Positions 1 to 8,784 are shown, counted from the stretch's first letter. The stretch: DNA of 64,000 nucleotides from Streptomyces sp. CB02923 (GCF_001905005.1 NZ_LWKZ01000025.1:124001-188000), one strand, 5' to 3'. A program made the numbers and translations. The notes: generated by a model not told the origin, from the letters alone.

Positions 1-73
1 CGGGACGGGTTGTTGCACATGAATCGCAATAACAGGGCCGGGTACGAGGGAAACGAAACGAAGGAGCGGTGCG

Positions 74-1159
74 GTGGCATCTCCAGGCTCTCCAGTGGTG
101 CTGGGGATCGAGTCGTCCTGTGACGAGACCGGGGCCGGCCTGGTCCGGGACGGGAAGCTGCTCGGGCACGCGGTGGCGTCCAGCATGGACGAGCACGCGC
201 GCTACGGCGGCGTCGTACCGGAGATCGCGGCCCGCGCGCACGTGCACTCCTTCACGCCCGTCGTGCGCCGGGCGCTCGACGAGGCGGGCCTGACCATGGC
301 CGACATCGGCGCCGTGGCCGTGACCACCGGCCCCGGCCTCTCGGGCGCCCTCCAGGTCGGCCTGGCCGGCGCCAAGGGCCTGGCGTACGGGCTGGGCGTG
401 CCGCTGTACGGGGTGCACCACCTCGCCGGGCACGTCGCCGCCGACACCCTGGAACACGGCCCGCTGCCCGATCCCTGCATGGTGCTGATCGTCTCCGGCG
501 GGCACACGTCCCTCCTCCTCGTACGGGACCTCGCGCGCGACCCGATCGTGCACCTCGGCGACACCCTCGACGACGCCGCCGGGGAGTGCTTCGACAAGGT
601 CGCGCGGGTCTTCGGCCTGCCGTACCCGGGCGGCCCCGCGATCGACCGGGCCGCGCGCGAGGGCAACCCGAAGGCCGTCGCGTTCCCGCGCCCGCTGACC
701 GGCCCGCGCGACGAGCGGTACGGCTTCTCCTTCTCCGGCCTCAAGACGGCCGCCGCGCGCTGGGCCGAACGGCACACCGGCGGCGAGCTGCCGGTGGCGG
801 ACGGCGCGGCCTCTCTCCAGGAGGCGGTCGCCGACGTACTGACCCGCAAGGCCGTCGCGGCCTGCAAGGAGCACGGCGTGGGCACCCTGGTGGTGGTGGG
901 CGGCGTCGCCGCCAACTCGCGCGTACGGTCCCTCGCCGAGGAGCGCTGCCAGAAGGCGGGCATCACCCTGCGCGTGCCGCCGCTGCGGCTGTGCACGGAC
1001 AACGGCGCGATGATCGCCGCCGTCGGCGACCTGCTCGTACGGGCGGGCGCCGAGCCGGCTCCGCTGGACCTCTCGATCGACCCGTCGGCGCCGCTGGAGT
1101 ACGCGGCCCTGCACCCGGTCGCCAGGGCGGCACGGGCCGCGGCGGCGCCCGCAGCCTGA
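74..1159 (+). CDS. tsaD: tRNA N6-adenosine threonylcarbamoyltransferase TsaD
   Basis: This enzyme transfers the threonylcarbamoyl group from threonylcarbamoyl-AMP to A37 of ANN-decoding tRNAs. The 361-residue protein opens with the family signature VLGIESSCDETG and carries the metal-binding HHLAGH near residues 114-119, plus the later glycine-rich VSGGHTS and CTDNGAM motifs. Length is normal and all key residues seem present. The GTG start is preceded by AAGGAG at 61-66. It is followed 51 bases later by an alanyl-tRNA synthetase gene, probably as an operon. In streptomycetes tsaD normally sits with tsaB and rimI (family knowledge); here at least the 73 bases upstream look non-coding, and the partner is alaS. 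It may therefore be a second copy, which the window alone cannot prove. Confidence 0.93.
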   Translation: MASPGSPVVLGIESSCDETGAGLVRDGKLLGHAVASSMDEHARYGGVVPEIAARAHVHSFTPVVRRALDEAGLTMADIGAVAVTTGPGLSGALQVGLAGAKGLAYGLGVPLYGVHHLAGHVAADTLEHGPLPDPCMVLIVSGGHTSLLLVRDLARDPIVHLGDTLDDAAGECFDKVARVFGLPYPGGPAIDRAAREGNPKAVAFPRPLTGPRDERYGFSFSGLKTAAARWAERHTGGELPVADGAASLQEAVADVLTRKAVAACKEHGVGTLVVVGGVAANSRVRSLAEERCQKAGITLRVPPLRLCTDNGAMIAAVGDLLVRAGAEPAPLDLSIDPSAPLEYAALHPVARAARAAAAPAA

Positions 1160-1210
1160 ACCGCCGACCAGCGACCGCCCCTTCCTCCACCGACCGCCCC
1201 GGAGCCCCCT

Positions 1211-3862
1211 TTGCGTACCGCCGAGATCCGCAGCCGCTTCCTCGACTTCTTCGCCGAGCGCGGCCACACCGTCGTCCCCAGCGCGCCGCTGCCGACACCG
1301 GACCCGACGCTCCTGTTCGTCAACGCCGGCATGGTGCCCTTCAAGCCGTACCTCACCGGTGAGGTGGCGGCGCCCTGGCCGCGGGCGGCCAGCGTGCAGA
1401 AGTGCGTGCGGACCCTGGACATCGAAGAGGTCGGCAAGACCACCCGGCACGGCTCGTTCTTCCAGATGAACGGCAACTTCTCGTTCGGCGACTACTTCAA
1501 GGAAGACGCCATCCGGTTCGCCTGGGAGCTGTCCACCACCCCGGTCGCCGACGGCGGGTACGGCCTGGACCCCGAGCTGATCTGGGTCACCGTGCACCAC
1601 TCCGACGACGAGGCGCGCACCCTGTGGCGGGAGATCTCCGGGCTGCCCGAGGAGCGCATCGTCTCGCGCGGCGACGAGGACAACTTCTGGTCGATGGGCG
1701 TGCCGGGACCGTGCGGGCCCTGCTCCGAGCTGTACTACGACCGGGGGCCCAGGTTCGGCCGGGCGGGCGGCCCGGAGGTCGACGAGGACCGGTACATGGA
1801 GTTCTGGAACCTCGTCTTCATGCAGTACGAGCGCGGCGAGGGCACCGGCAAGTCCGGCTACCCGATCCTCGGCGAACTCCCCCGCCAGAACATCGACACC
1901 GGCATGGGCCTGGAGCGGATGGCCACCCTCCTCCAGGGCGTCGACAACCTCTACGAGATCGACGAGACCCGCCCCGTCCTCGACCGCGCCGCCGCCCTCG
2001 CCGGAGTCCGCTACGGCGACGACGAGCAGAACGACGTACGGCTGCGCGTCGTGGCCGACCACGTCCGTACGGCCCTGATGCTGCTCGCCGACGGCACCAC
2101 CCCCGGCAACGAGGGCCGCGGCTACGTGCTGCGCCGCATCCTGCGCCGCGCCGTCCGCTCGATGCGCCAGCTCGGCTACGAGGACCGGGTCCTGCCGGAG
2201 CTGCTGCCGGTCGCCCGCGACTGCATGGCGCCCAGCTACCCGGAGGTCGCCGAGTCCTACGAGCGGATCGCCGGCCAGGCGGCGGGCGAGGAGGACGCCT
2301 TCCGCGCGACCCTGCGCCAGGGCACCGCGGTCCTCGACACCGCCGTCACCAAGGTCAAGGCGGAGGGCGGCCGTTCCCTCCCCGGCAAGCAGGCGTTCCT
2401 CCTCCACGACACCTACGGCTTCCCCATCGACCTCACCCTGGAGATGGCCGCCGAACAGGGCGTCGAGGTGGACCGCGAGGGCTTCGCCGCGCTGATGCGC
2501 GAGCAGCGCGAGCGGGCCCGTGCCGACGCCCGCGCCCGCAAGTCGGGCGGCGCCGTGGACACGTCGTCGCTCCGCACGGTCCTGGACGAGCACGGCCCGA
2601 CCGACTGGCGCGCCTGGGACACCCTGGAGTCCGACTCCAAGGTGCTGGCCGTCCTCGGTGCGCAGGGTCCGGTCCCGGTGGCCCGCGAGGGCGACATCGT
2701 CACCGTCGTCCTGGACCGCACCCCCTTCTACGCCGAGTCCGGCGGCCAGGACAGCGACGCGGGCCGCCTGTCCGGCACCTCGGTCGAGGCCGAGGTCCTC
2801 GACGTCCAGCGCCCCCTCCCCGGCCTGGTCGCCCACCAGGTACGCGTCACCGCCGGTGAACTCGCCCTCGGTGACGCCCTCCACGCGGCCGTCGACCCCG
2901 AGTGGCGCCTCGGCGCCCGCCAGGCCCACTCCGGCACCCACGTGCTGCACGCGGCGCTGCGCGAGATCCTCGGCCCGACGGCCCTCCAGTCCGGCTCCTA
3001 CAACCGCCCCGGCTACCTGCGCCTGGACTTCCCGTGGCGCGGCGGCCTGTCCGCCGCCACCCGCAGCGAGGTCGAGGAGGCCGCCAACCGGGCGCTCCGC
3101 CGCGACCTGCCGGTGGGCGTGAAGTGGATGACGCTCCCGGAGGCCAAGGAACTGGGCGCCCTCGCGCTCTTCGACGAGACGTACGGCGAGAAGGTGCGGG
3201 TCGTCGAGATCGGCGGCGCCTGGTCGCGCGAACTGTGCGGCGGTACGCACGTCGACCACGCCTCCCAGGTCGGCGTCGTCGCCCTCACCGCCGAATCCTC
3301 CGTCGGCGCCGGCATGCGCCGCCTGGAGGCGTCCGTCGGCATCGAGGGCTTCGGCTACCTCGCCCGCGAACGCGACCTGGTCACCCAGCTCACCGAACAG
3401 CTCCAGAGCCCGCGCGCCGAACTGCCGGACCGGGTGGCCGGGTTGCTGGAGCGCCTGAAGGCGAGCGACCGGGAGAACCAGCGGCTCCGGCAGCAGGCCA
3501 CCGTGGCGCGCGCCGCGGGGCTCGCCGACTCCGCCGTACAGGCGGGTGGCTTCCGCGTGGTCACCGCCACCGCGGACGGCGGCGCCGACGAGGCGCGCGC
3601 GCTGGCCATGGCCGTACGGGACCGGATGCCCGCCGGACAGCCCGCCGCCGTGGCCGTCGGTTCGGCCACGGACGGCAAGGCGGCCCTGGTGGTCGCCCTG
3701 AACAAGGCCGGCAAGGAAGCCGGCGGCTCGGCCTCCGACCTGGTCAAGCGCCTGCTGAACGGCCGCGGCGGCGGCTCCCCCGACCTCGCCCAGGGCGGCG
3801 GCCTGCCCGCCGACCAGCTGCCGCAGACGCTGGCCGGGCTGGCAGGGGTGCTCGGGGAGTGA
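1211..3862 (+). CDS. alaS: alanyl-tRNA synthetase, full length, unusual location
   Basis: Charges tRNA-Ala with alanine and clears mischarged serine or glycine. The 883-residue protein has the complete layout: class II catalytic core (CVRTLDIEEVGKTTRHGSFF near residue 65, GPCGPCSE near 175), editing domain with zinc ligands HSGTH (about 573) and CGGTH (about 676), and a C-terminal DHHA1-type oligomerisation domain. The start is TTG with GGAG about six bases upstream. It follows tsaD and faces a convergent amidohydrolase gene. The usual Streptomyces alaS neighbours (ruvX, mltG, aroE) are absent, so this could be a paralogue giving resistance to an AlaRS inhibitor. That is inference; nothing in the sequence suggests loss of function. 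Confidence 0.94.
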   Translation: MRTAEIRSRFLDFFAERGHTVVPSAPLPTPDPTLLFVNAGMVPFKPYLTGEVAAPWPRAASVQKCVRTLDIEEVGKTTRHGSFFQMNGNFSFGDYFKEDAIRFAWELSTTPVADGGYGLDPELIWVTVHHSDDEARTLWREISGLPEERIVSRGDEDNFWSMGVPGPCGPCSELYYDRGPRFGRAGGPEVDEDRYMEFWNLVFMQYERGEGTGKSGYPILGELPRQNIDTGMGLERMATLLQGVDNLYEIDETRPVLDRAAALAGVRYGDDEQNDVRLRVVADHVRTALMLLADGTTPGNEGRGYVLRRILRRAVRSMRQLGYEDRVLPELLPVARDCMAPSYPEVAESYERIAGQAAGEEDAFRATLRQGTAVLDTAVTKVKAEGGRSLPGKQAFLLHDTYGFPIDLTLEMAAEQGVEVDREGFAALMREQRERARADARARKSGGAVDTSSLRTVLDEHGPTDWRAWDTLESDSKVLAVLGAQGPVPVAREGDIVTVVLDRTPFYAESGGQDSDAGRLSGTSVEAEVLDVQRPLPGLVAHQVRVTAGELALGDALHAAVDPEWRLGARQAHSGTHVLHAALREILGPTALQSGSYNRPGYLRLDFPWRGGLSAATRSEVEEAANRALRRDLPVGVKWMTLPEAKELGALALFDETYGEKVRVVEIGGAWSRELCGGTHVDHASQVGVVALTAESSVGAGMRRLEASVGIEGFGYLARERDLVTQLTEQLQSPRAELPDRVAGLLERLKASDRENQRLRQQATVARAAGLADSAVQAGGFRVVTATADGGADEARALAMAVRDRMPAGQPAAVAVGSATDGKAALVVALNKAGKEAGGSASDLVKRLLNGRGGGSPDLAQGGGLPADQLPQTLAGLAGVLGE

Positions 3863-3869
3863 CACGGGT

Positions 3870-3895
3870 GGGCGGCTCCCGGCCGGGGGCCGCCC
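3870..3895. terminator. hairpin between convergent alaS and amidohydrolase genes
   Basis: GGGCGGC at 3870-3876 pairs with GCCGCCC at 3889-3895 around a 12-base loop that itself contains CCCGGCCGGG. It lies just past the alaS stop and before the stop of the convergent gene, as expected of a bidirectional terminator. There is no T-tract, which is common in Streptomyces. Confidence 0.5.
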
Positions 3896-3943
3896 GTTCG
3901 GGCTCCGCCCTGCGGACCATGCGGAGCCCTGGCCCGGTTCTCG

Positions 3944-4903
3944 TCAGTCCGTCACCGTGAGCGGCCCGTACGCGTCCGGGCGGCGCGTCCTGAGGAACGG
4001 GAACAGTTCGAGCCAGTCGCGGCGGGCGTCCAGGTCGAGGTCGGCCACCAGGACGGCCGGTTCGTCGCGGGGAGCCTGGGCGAGGACGCGGCCGTACGGG
4101 TCGACGATGAAGGAGCTGCCGTAGAAGGTCAGCGGGCCTTCGGTGCCGGTGCGGTTCGGGACGATCATGAAGGTGGCGTTGGCGACGGCGTTGCCGGTGA
4201 TCACCTTCTGCCACAGCGGCTGGGTGTCGAAGCCGGGGTGGCCGGGCTCGGAGCCGATGGCGGTCGGGTAGACCAGGGCGTCGGCACCGGCCAGCGAGTA
4301 GGCGCGGGCCAGTTCCGGGAACCACTGGTCCCAGCAGGTGGGCAGGCCGAAGACGGCGTTCTCGACGGCGACGGTGGGGAAGGCGTCGGGGCCGGCCGGG
4401 CCGGGGCGGAACCAGTGGTCCTCGTAGTAGCCCTCGGACACGGGGATGTGCGTCTTGCGCGTGCGGGCGGCGAGGGTGCCGTCCGGGGCGACCAGGACGG
4501 CGGTGTTGTAGCCGAGGCCGTCGGGAGTCGCCGTGCCGTCGGGGCCGGGGGCCGCGTCCGCCTTCTCGTACAGCGAGGCGTGCACGTACACGCCGTACGC
4601 GCGGGCGGCCTCGGCGGCGAAGGTGACGGTGGGGCCGGTCCGCAGATCCTCCGGTTCGTCGGGGTCGGGGTGGTCGGCCTTGCGGACCACCGCGAAGTAC
4701 GGGGAAAGGGTCAGTTCCTGGAGGCAGACGACGCGGGCGCCTTCCGCCGCGGCCAGGCGGATGCCCTCCTCCAGGGCGGCCCGGTGCTCGGCGGGGTCGC
4801 GGTGCCAGCGCTGCTGGACGAGGGCGACGCGCAGCGGGGTGCGCCCGGCCGGGCGGGTGCGGGCCGGTGAGGCGGGCGGAGTGAGGGCCGTGATCACACG
4901 CAT
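3944..4903 (-). CDS. carbon-nitrogen hydrolase, probable N-carbamoylputrescine amidase
   Basis: A 319-residue nitrilase-superfamily enzyme. The catalytic triad is visible: Glu63 in LQELTLSPYF, Lys150 in RKTHIPVSEGYYED and Cys190 in LPTCWDQWFPE. These surroundings match N-carbamoylputrescine amidases, which convert N-carbamoylputrescine to putrescine, CO2 and ammonia in the agmatine route; substrate assignment is by family resemblance. The ATG at 4903 has GGGAG just upstream; a longer open frame upstream runs through the intergenic operators and is unlikely to be translated. It is transcribed divergently from a LacI-family regulator, with two perfect palindromes in the 224-base gap, so it is probably under that regulator's control. 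Confidence 0.88.
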   Translation of the reverse strand: MRVITALTPPASPARTRPAGRTPLRVALVQQRWHRDPAEHRAALEEGIRLAAAEGARVVCLQELTLSPYFAVVRKADHPDPDEPEDLRTGPTVTFAAEAARAYGVYVHASLYEKADAAPGPDGTATPDGLGYNTAVLVAPDGTLAARTRKTHIPVSEGYYEDHWFRPGPAGPDAFPTVAVENAVFGLPTCWDQWFPELARAYSLAGADALVYPTAIGSEPGHPGFDTQPLWQKVITGNAVANATFMIVPNRTGTEGPLTFYGSSFIVDPYGRVLAQAPRDEPAVLVADLDLDARRDWLELFPFLRTRRPDAYGPLTVTD

Positions 4904-4987
4904 GGGGGCTCCCGGGGACGCGGAGGGGGAGGGCGGGCAGGCCGCGCGGGGGTGTGGGCAGTGGCGCGGCGCAGCGGGCGGAGAAAC

Positions 4988-5040
4988 GTGCCGGAACGTT
5001 CCGGCACCGGGCAATGTACGGGGCGCCGGAACGTTCCGGC
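4988..5040. promoter_or_regulatory. two perfect palindromic operators, probably for the adjacent LacI regulator
   Basis: The sequence GTGCCGGAACGTTCCGGCAC at 4988-5007 is a perfect 20-base palindrome. GCCGGAACGTTCCGGC at 5025-5040 repeats its inner 16 bases. The centres are 35 bases apart. Even-length palindromes with a central CG step are typical of LacI-family operators, and the pair lies between the divergent amidase and regulator genes, so autoregulation and control of the amidase are likely. Confidence 0.75.
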
Positions 5041-5127
5041 AAGGGGTGGCCGCACTCCGGACGGCATCCGGACGGCGCTCCGGGCACGGCGTTCGGCGAG
5101 ATCGGCGTACGTCTAGACTTTCGCCCC

Positions 5128-6129
5128 GTGACCAGCCGCCGCACCGTGACCCTGCTCGACGTCGCGCATGCCGCCGGGGTCTCCAAGAGCACCGTCTCCG
5201 ACGCGCTCCAGGGCTCCGGCCGGGTGGCGGAGGACACCCGGCGCCGGGTCCGCGACACCGCCGACCGGCTGGGCTACCGGCCCAACAGCGCCGCACAGCG
5301 GCTGCGCCGCGCCAGCACCGGGGCGATCGGCCTGCACCTGCCGCGCACCGCGACCCGGCTGGACTACTACATGACCCTCGCCTTCGGGGTGGTGAACCGC
5401 GCCCAGGAGGACGGCCTGGACGTGGTGCTGCTGGCCCCGGACGGCGGGACCGCCGGGCGGCTCGCCTCACGCGTGGACGGCCTGCTCGTGATCGACCCCG
5501 AAGCCGCCGACACCGCCGTGCCGGGCCTGCTCGACGCGGGTGTGCCCGTCGTCACCGGCGAGCGTTACCCCGGCCCGGCGTCCACCCCCGCCGGTGCCGT
5601 GGTCTGCGACAACGCCGCCTCGCTGACCGCGCTGCTGGACCATGTGCGGGACTCCGGCGCCCGGCGCCCCGCGCTGCTCGCGCCCGCCGGGACCTCCGCG
5701 TGGGCCACCACGCTGCGCGAGGCGGCGGACGCCTGGGGCCGTACGCACGGGCAGGAAGTCGCCGTGCGGACCGTGCCGTTCGCCGCCACCCCCGACGAGG
5801 CCGCACAGGCCACCGTCGGCCTGCTGACGGCCGAACCCGCCGTCGACGCGGTCGTCTGCGCGCCCGACGGAGCCGCCGCCGGTGTACTGAGGGCCGCCGC
5901 CGGACTCGGACGCACGGCCGGGCGGGACCTGCTCGTCGCCTCCTGCGTGGACGGCCCGGCCCTGCGCGCCTGCGCGCCGCCCGTGACCGCGATCGACCTG
6001 CGCCCGGACGCGTACGGTCGGGCCTGCGCCGCCCTGCTCAGCGACATCCTGGCCGGTCGCACCGGGCCGGGCACCGTCCGCCGTCACGACTGGTCGCTGC
6101 GGGTACGGGCGTCGAGCGGCGCGGAGTAG
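5128..6129 (+). CDS. LacI-family transcriptional regulator
   Basis: A 333-residue repressor. The N-terminal helix-turn-helix is textbook LacI (VTLLDVAHAAGVSKSTVSDA, near residues 6-25), then a hinge (LGYRPNSAAQRLR) and a periplasmic-binding-protein-like effector domain with the Asp-rich CPD-type loop near VVCAPDGA. The GTG at 5128 is preferred because it begins directly before the HTH. No ribosome site precedes it, but TAGACT at 5114-5119 would place the transcription start near the GTG, so the message may be leaderless. The ligand cannot be told from sequence; the divergent N-carbamoylputrescine amidase-like gene suggests a nitrogen compound. Confidence 0.9.
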   Translation: MTSRRTVTLLDVAHAAGVSKSTVSDALQGSGRVAEDTRRRVRDTADRLGYRPNSAAQRLRRASTGAIGLHLPRTATRLDYYMTLAFGVVNRAQEDGLDVVLLAPDGGTAGRLASRVDGLLVIDPEAADTAVPGLLDAGVPVVTGERYPGPASTPAGAVVCDNAASLTALLDHVRDSGARRPALLAPAGTSAWATTLREAADAWGRTHGQEVAVRTVPFAATPDEAAQATVGLLTAEPAVDAVVCAPDGAAAGVLRAAAGLGRTAGRDLLVASCVDGPALRACAPPVTAIDLRPDAYGRACAALLSDILAGRTGPGTVRRHDWSLRVRASSGAE

Positions 6130-6168
6130 CCTTCCGGGCGCGGCCCCGGCCCGGACCGGCCGCCTGCC

Positions 6169-6184
6169 GTGGCCGCTCGGCCAC
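6169..6184. terminator. hairpin between convergent genes
   Basis: GTGGCCG at 6169-6175 and CGGCCAC at 6178-6184 form a compact stem between the convergent LacI regulator and HD-domain genes. No T-tract. Confidence 0.45.
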
Positions 6185-6212
6185 AGGTGACCGGGCGCCT
6201 CGCACCCCACAG

Positions 6213-6851
6213 TCACTCCGGCCAGTCGGAGCCCTGGATCACCTCCACGAAGTCGCCGCGCTCGAAGCCGGGGACGAAGTGGGCGAGGACGTCGGCCTTG
6301 ACGTTGCCGAAGGTGGTTGCGGGACGGTCCTTGATGCCGTCGGTGAACGCGGCCAGGATGCGGTTCTTGAAGTCGGGCCGGGGGTGCGCAGCGACCACGG
6401 CGGCTCGCTGCTCGTCGGAGACGGCGTCGTAACCGATGCCCAGGACGTCCAGTTCCACGCCCCGGGTGACCAGGGCCACCTCGGGTGCCATGTGCAGCGG
6501 GATCTCCGGTGTGGTGTGCAGGGCGATGGCCGTCCAGACCCGGTCGGCCGGTTCGCCGGTGATGCCGTGCCGGTGCAGGAAGCCGCGGGCCTCGTCGGCG
6601 CCGTCGATCTCGAAGCGCTGGTCCGTGCGGCGGAACCGTCCGGTCAGGCCGAGGTCGTGGAACATCGCCCCCACGTAGAGCAGTTCCGGGTCGAATTCCA
6701 GCTTCTGTTCCCGTCCGCGCAGCGCCCCGAACACGAACACCCGGCGGGAGTGGTCGAACAGCAGCGGCGACGCGGCGTCGCGTACCAGCTCCGTCGCTTC
6801 CCGTGCCAGGGCGCTGTCCGGGATCCGCACATCGGCGATCACCTCGCTCAC
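6213..6851 (-). CDS. HD-domain protein, cyanamide-hydratase-like
   Basis: A 212-residue HD-superfamily metal-dependent protein. Visible metal ligands are His in LLFDHSRRVF, the HD pair in VGAMFHDLGLTG, and a later His in TAIALHTTPEIP. This spacing and the FGAL and LYVGAMFHDLG context resemble the HD proteins related to fungal cyanamide hydratase, but the substrate is unknown. The GTG start at 6851 has a strong GGAGG five bases upstream; the longer frame upstream lacks a ribosome site. It is divergent from a GlxA-type regulator with about 150 bases between them, which suggests possible joint control. Confidence 0.8.
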   Translation of the reverse strand: MSEVIADVRIPDSALAREATELVRDAASPLLFDHSRRVFVFGALRGREQKLEFDPELLYVGAMFHDLGLTGRFRRTDQRFEIDGADEARGFLHRHGITGEPADRVWTAIALHTTPEIPLHMAPEVALVTRGVELDVLGIGYDAVSDEQRAAVVAAHPRPDFKNRILAAFTDGIKDRPATTFGNVKADVLAHFVPGFERGDFVEVIQGSDWPE

Positions 6852-7002
6852 GATGGCCTCCTTCGTCTCTCGGTCGATCGGCGCTTCCACTCTCGCCCGG
6901 CGGCGCACCCGGCGCCATGGCCATACGGACAGGAGGCCCACACATCCGGACACGTGCCGCTGCGGTCCCAGGGGGCCCGCACGGGAGGTGCACACTGACC
7001 GC

Positions 7003-7992
7003 ATGTCCAGCATGTCCTCCCCAGCGCCCCGCCGCGTCGCCTTCCTCGTCTTCGACGGCGTGCGGGCGCTCGATGTCAGCGGCCCGTGCGAGGTGTTCCA
7101 CCAGGCGGAGCAGTTCGGCTGTCCCTACGAACTGGTGCTGGTCTCCGCCCGCGGCGGCACGGTGACGACGTCCGCGGGCCTGGCACTGGCCGGGACCGTC
7201 GCCGCGGCCGATGCCGGTCCCGTCGACACCGTCGTGATCGCCGGGGCCGACCGGCTCGCCGGACTGTCGCCCGACGGCGACGCCGAGCTGCTGGCGGCGG
7301 CGGAGGTCCTGGCCGGGCCCGCGGCGCGGGTCGCCTCGGTCTGCAGCGGCGCCTTCGTCCTGGCCGCGCTCGGACTGCTGGACGGCCGCCGCGCCACCAC
7401 GCACTGGCGGCACGCCGGGGCTCTCGCCCGGAAGTTCCCGCTCGTCCGCGTCGAACCGGACGCCCTCCACGTCCGCGACGGGCGTTACCTCACCTCCGCG
7501 GGCATCAGCGCGGGCATCGACCTCGCCCTGGCCCTCGTCGAGGAGGACCACAGCAGCGACCTGGCCCGGCGGGTCGCCCGCGAACTGGTCGTCTTCATGC
7601 AACGTCCGGGCGGCCAGTCGCAGTTCTCCGCGGCACTGGACGCGCCGCCCCCGCGGAACGGCGCGCTGCGGACCGTCACCGCCGCGGTGGTCTCCGATCC
7701 GGCCGCCGAGCACACCCTGCCCGCCATGGCGGCGGCCGCCGCCGTCAGCACCCGGCACCTCACCCGGCTCTTCCGCAGCGAACTGCACACCACACCGGCC
7801 CGCTGGGTGGAACGCGTCCGCCTCGACCACGCCCAGCGGCTCCTCCTGGACGGGCACGGCATCACCTCGGCGGCGCGCCACAGCGGCTTCGGCAGCGACG
7901 AGACCCTGCGGCGCGCCTTCGCCCGCCACCTGGGGACGACGCCGACCGACTACCGGCGGCGCTTCACGACGACGCGCGGCCGTACGCCGTGA
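7003..7992 (+). CDS. GlxA-family transcriptional regulator (DJ-1/PfpI plus AraC HTH)
   Basis: A 329-residue protein. Residues 1-190 form a DJ-1/PfpI-type domain (VAFLVFDGVRALDVSGPCEV; nucleophile-elbow-like VCSGAFVLAALGLLDGRRAT), and residues 220-325 an AraC/XylS double helix-turn-helix ending in LGTTPTDYRRRF. This is the GlxA/FtrA/CdhR architecture, in which the PfpI domain usually senses a ligand. The ATG at 7003 is chosen; a GTG at 6988 and an ATG at 7012 are alternatives. CACACT about ten bases before the ATG would allow a leaderless message. It is divergent from the HD-domain gene. Confidence 0.88.
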   Translation: MSSMSSPAPRRVAFLVFDGVRALDVSGPCEVFHQAEQFGCPYELVLVSARGGTVTTSAGLALAGTVAAADAGPVDTVVIAGADRLAGLSPDGDAELLAAAEVLAGPAARVASVCSGAFVLAALGLLDGRRATTHWRHAGALARKFPLVRVEPDALHVRDGRYLTSAGISAGIDLALALVEEDHSSDLARRVARELVVFMQRPGGQSQFSAALDAPPPRNGALRTVTAAVVSDPAAEHTLPAMAAAAAVSTRHLTRLFRSELHTTPARWVERVRLDHAQRLLLDGHGITSAARHSGFGSDETLRRAFARHLGTTPTDYRRRFTTTRGRTP

Positions 7993-8000
7993 GGGCCGCC

Positions 8001-8022
8001 GGGCCGGCCGGTGCCCCGGCCC
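8001..8022. terminator. hairpin between convergent GlxA and TetR genes
   Basis: GGGCCGG at 8001-8007 pairs with CCGGCCC at 8016-8022 around an eight-base loop, between the stop codons of two convergent genes. Confidence 0.45.
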
Positions 8023-8069
8023 TGCGCCCCCGCCCCGCGCACAGGACGCATGGGGCTGCGGCGTGTCCG

Positions 8070-8657
8070 CTACCTCGCGTACGGGGCGAGCGCGGCCGTC
8101 ACGGTCGCCTCCAGGGCGGCGGGGTCGGCCCCCGTACGGGAGCGCAGGTTGACCCCGTACGCGAGCAGGGCGAGCAGTTCGGCACCGGCGTCCGGGTCCG
8201 TGCCCGGGGTGAGCTGTCCGCGCGCGGCGGCGGTACGGAGGACCGTGCGCAGGGCGCCGACCAGCAACGCGTGGTGGTCCTCCAGCAGTTGACGCACGTC
8301 CGGATCGGCGCTGGACGGGCCGGTGTGCGCGTTGGCGACGAGGCAGCCCCAGCGGGCGTACGGGCCGTCGCAGCGCAGGCGGATCAGCTCGGTGAAGAAT
8401 CCGGTGACGGCGGGCAGGCCGCGCGGGTCCTCCGCCAGCCGCGCGAAGGCGGGCCGGGACCACTGTTCGACGTACCGGCGCAGGGCGGCGAGGTAGAGGT
8501 CCTGTTTGCCGCCGAAGGTGGCGTACAGGCTGGAGCGGCTGACCCCGGTCCGGTCGACCACGTCCTGGATTCCGGTGGCGGCGACGCCCCGCTCCCAGAA
8601 CAGCCGGACCACGGCTTCCAGCGCCGCGTCCGGGTCGAAGTGCTTGATGTCCGGCAT
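8070..8657 (-). CDS. TetR-family transcriptional regulator
   Basis: A 195-residue repressor with a standard TetR N-terminus (ATGIQDVVDRTGVSRSSLYA, GGKQDLYLAAL) and an all-helical C-terminal domain of unknown ligand, of the kind found in regulators of redox and xenobiotic genes. Start choice is uncertain: the ATG at 8657 gives the usual short arm (MPDIKHFDPDAAL) but has GGAGG immediately against it; a GTG at 8696 is the alternative. It is divergent from the peroxiredoxin-like gene, and an inverted repeat plus a half-site copy lie in the gap, indicating autoregulation and control of that gene. Confidence 0.88.
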   Translation of the reverse strand: MPDIKHFDPDAALEAVVRLFWERGVAATGIQDVVDRTGVSRSSLYATFGGKQDLYLAALRRYVEQWSRPAFARLAEDPRGLPAVTGFFTELIRLRCDGPYARWGCLVANAHTGPSSADPDVRQLLEDHHALLVGALRTVLRTAAARGQLTPGTDPDAGAELLALLAYGVNLRSRTGADPAALEATVTAALAPYAR

Positions 8658-8762
8658 CCTCCGGGGCCCGCCGCCTTCCTTCGCGCGATCTCGCACCTTC
8701 TTGCATCAGCCGTTCCAAGATAACCCCGCCCACCCCTTGGCAACGGCTCCCGCGACGCCGTA

Positions 8763-8784
8763 ACTTGAAACGACCGTTCCAAGT
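8763..8784. promoter_or_regulatory. TetR-type operator overlapping the peroxiredoxin-like promoter
   Basis: A 22-base inverted repeat with arms ACTTGAAACGA and CCGTTCCAAGT (9 of 11 positions symmetric). CGTTCCAAG recurs at 8711-8719, close to the TetR start, giving a second partial site. TTGAAA at 8765-8770 with a weak TACGCA near 8787 could be the promoter of the rightward gene, so a bound repressor would cover it. Confidence 0.65.

Noticed and set aside
202..1476. 424-codon open frame on the minus strand opposite tsaD
   Set aside because: Composition is Arg/Ser/Pro-rich shadow of a high-GC gene; the plus-strand protein has all family motifs.
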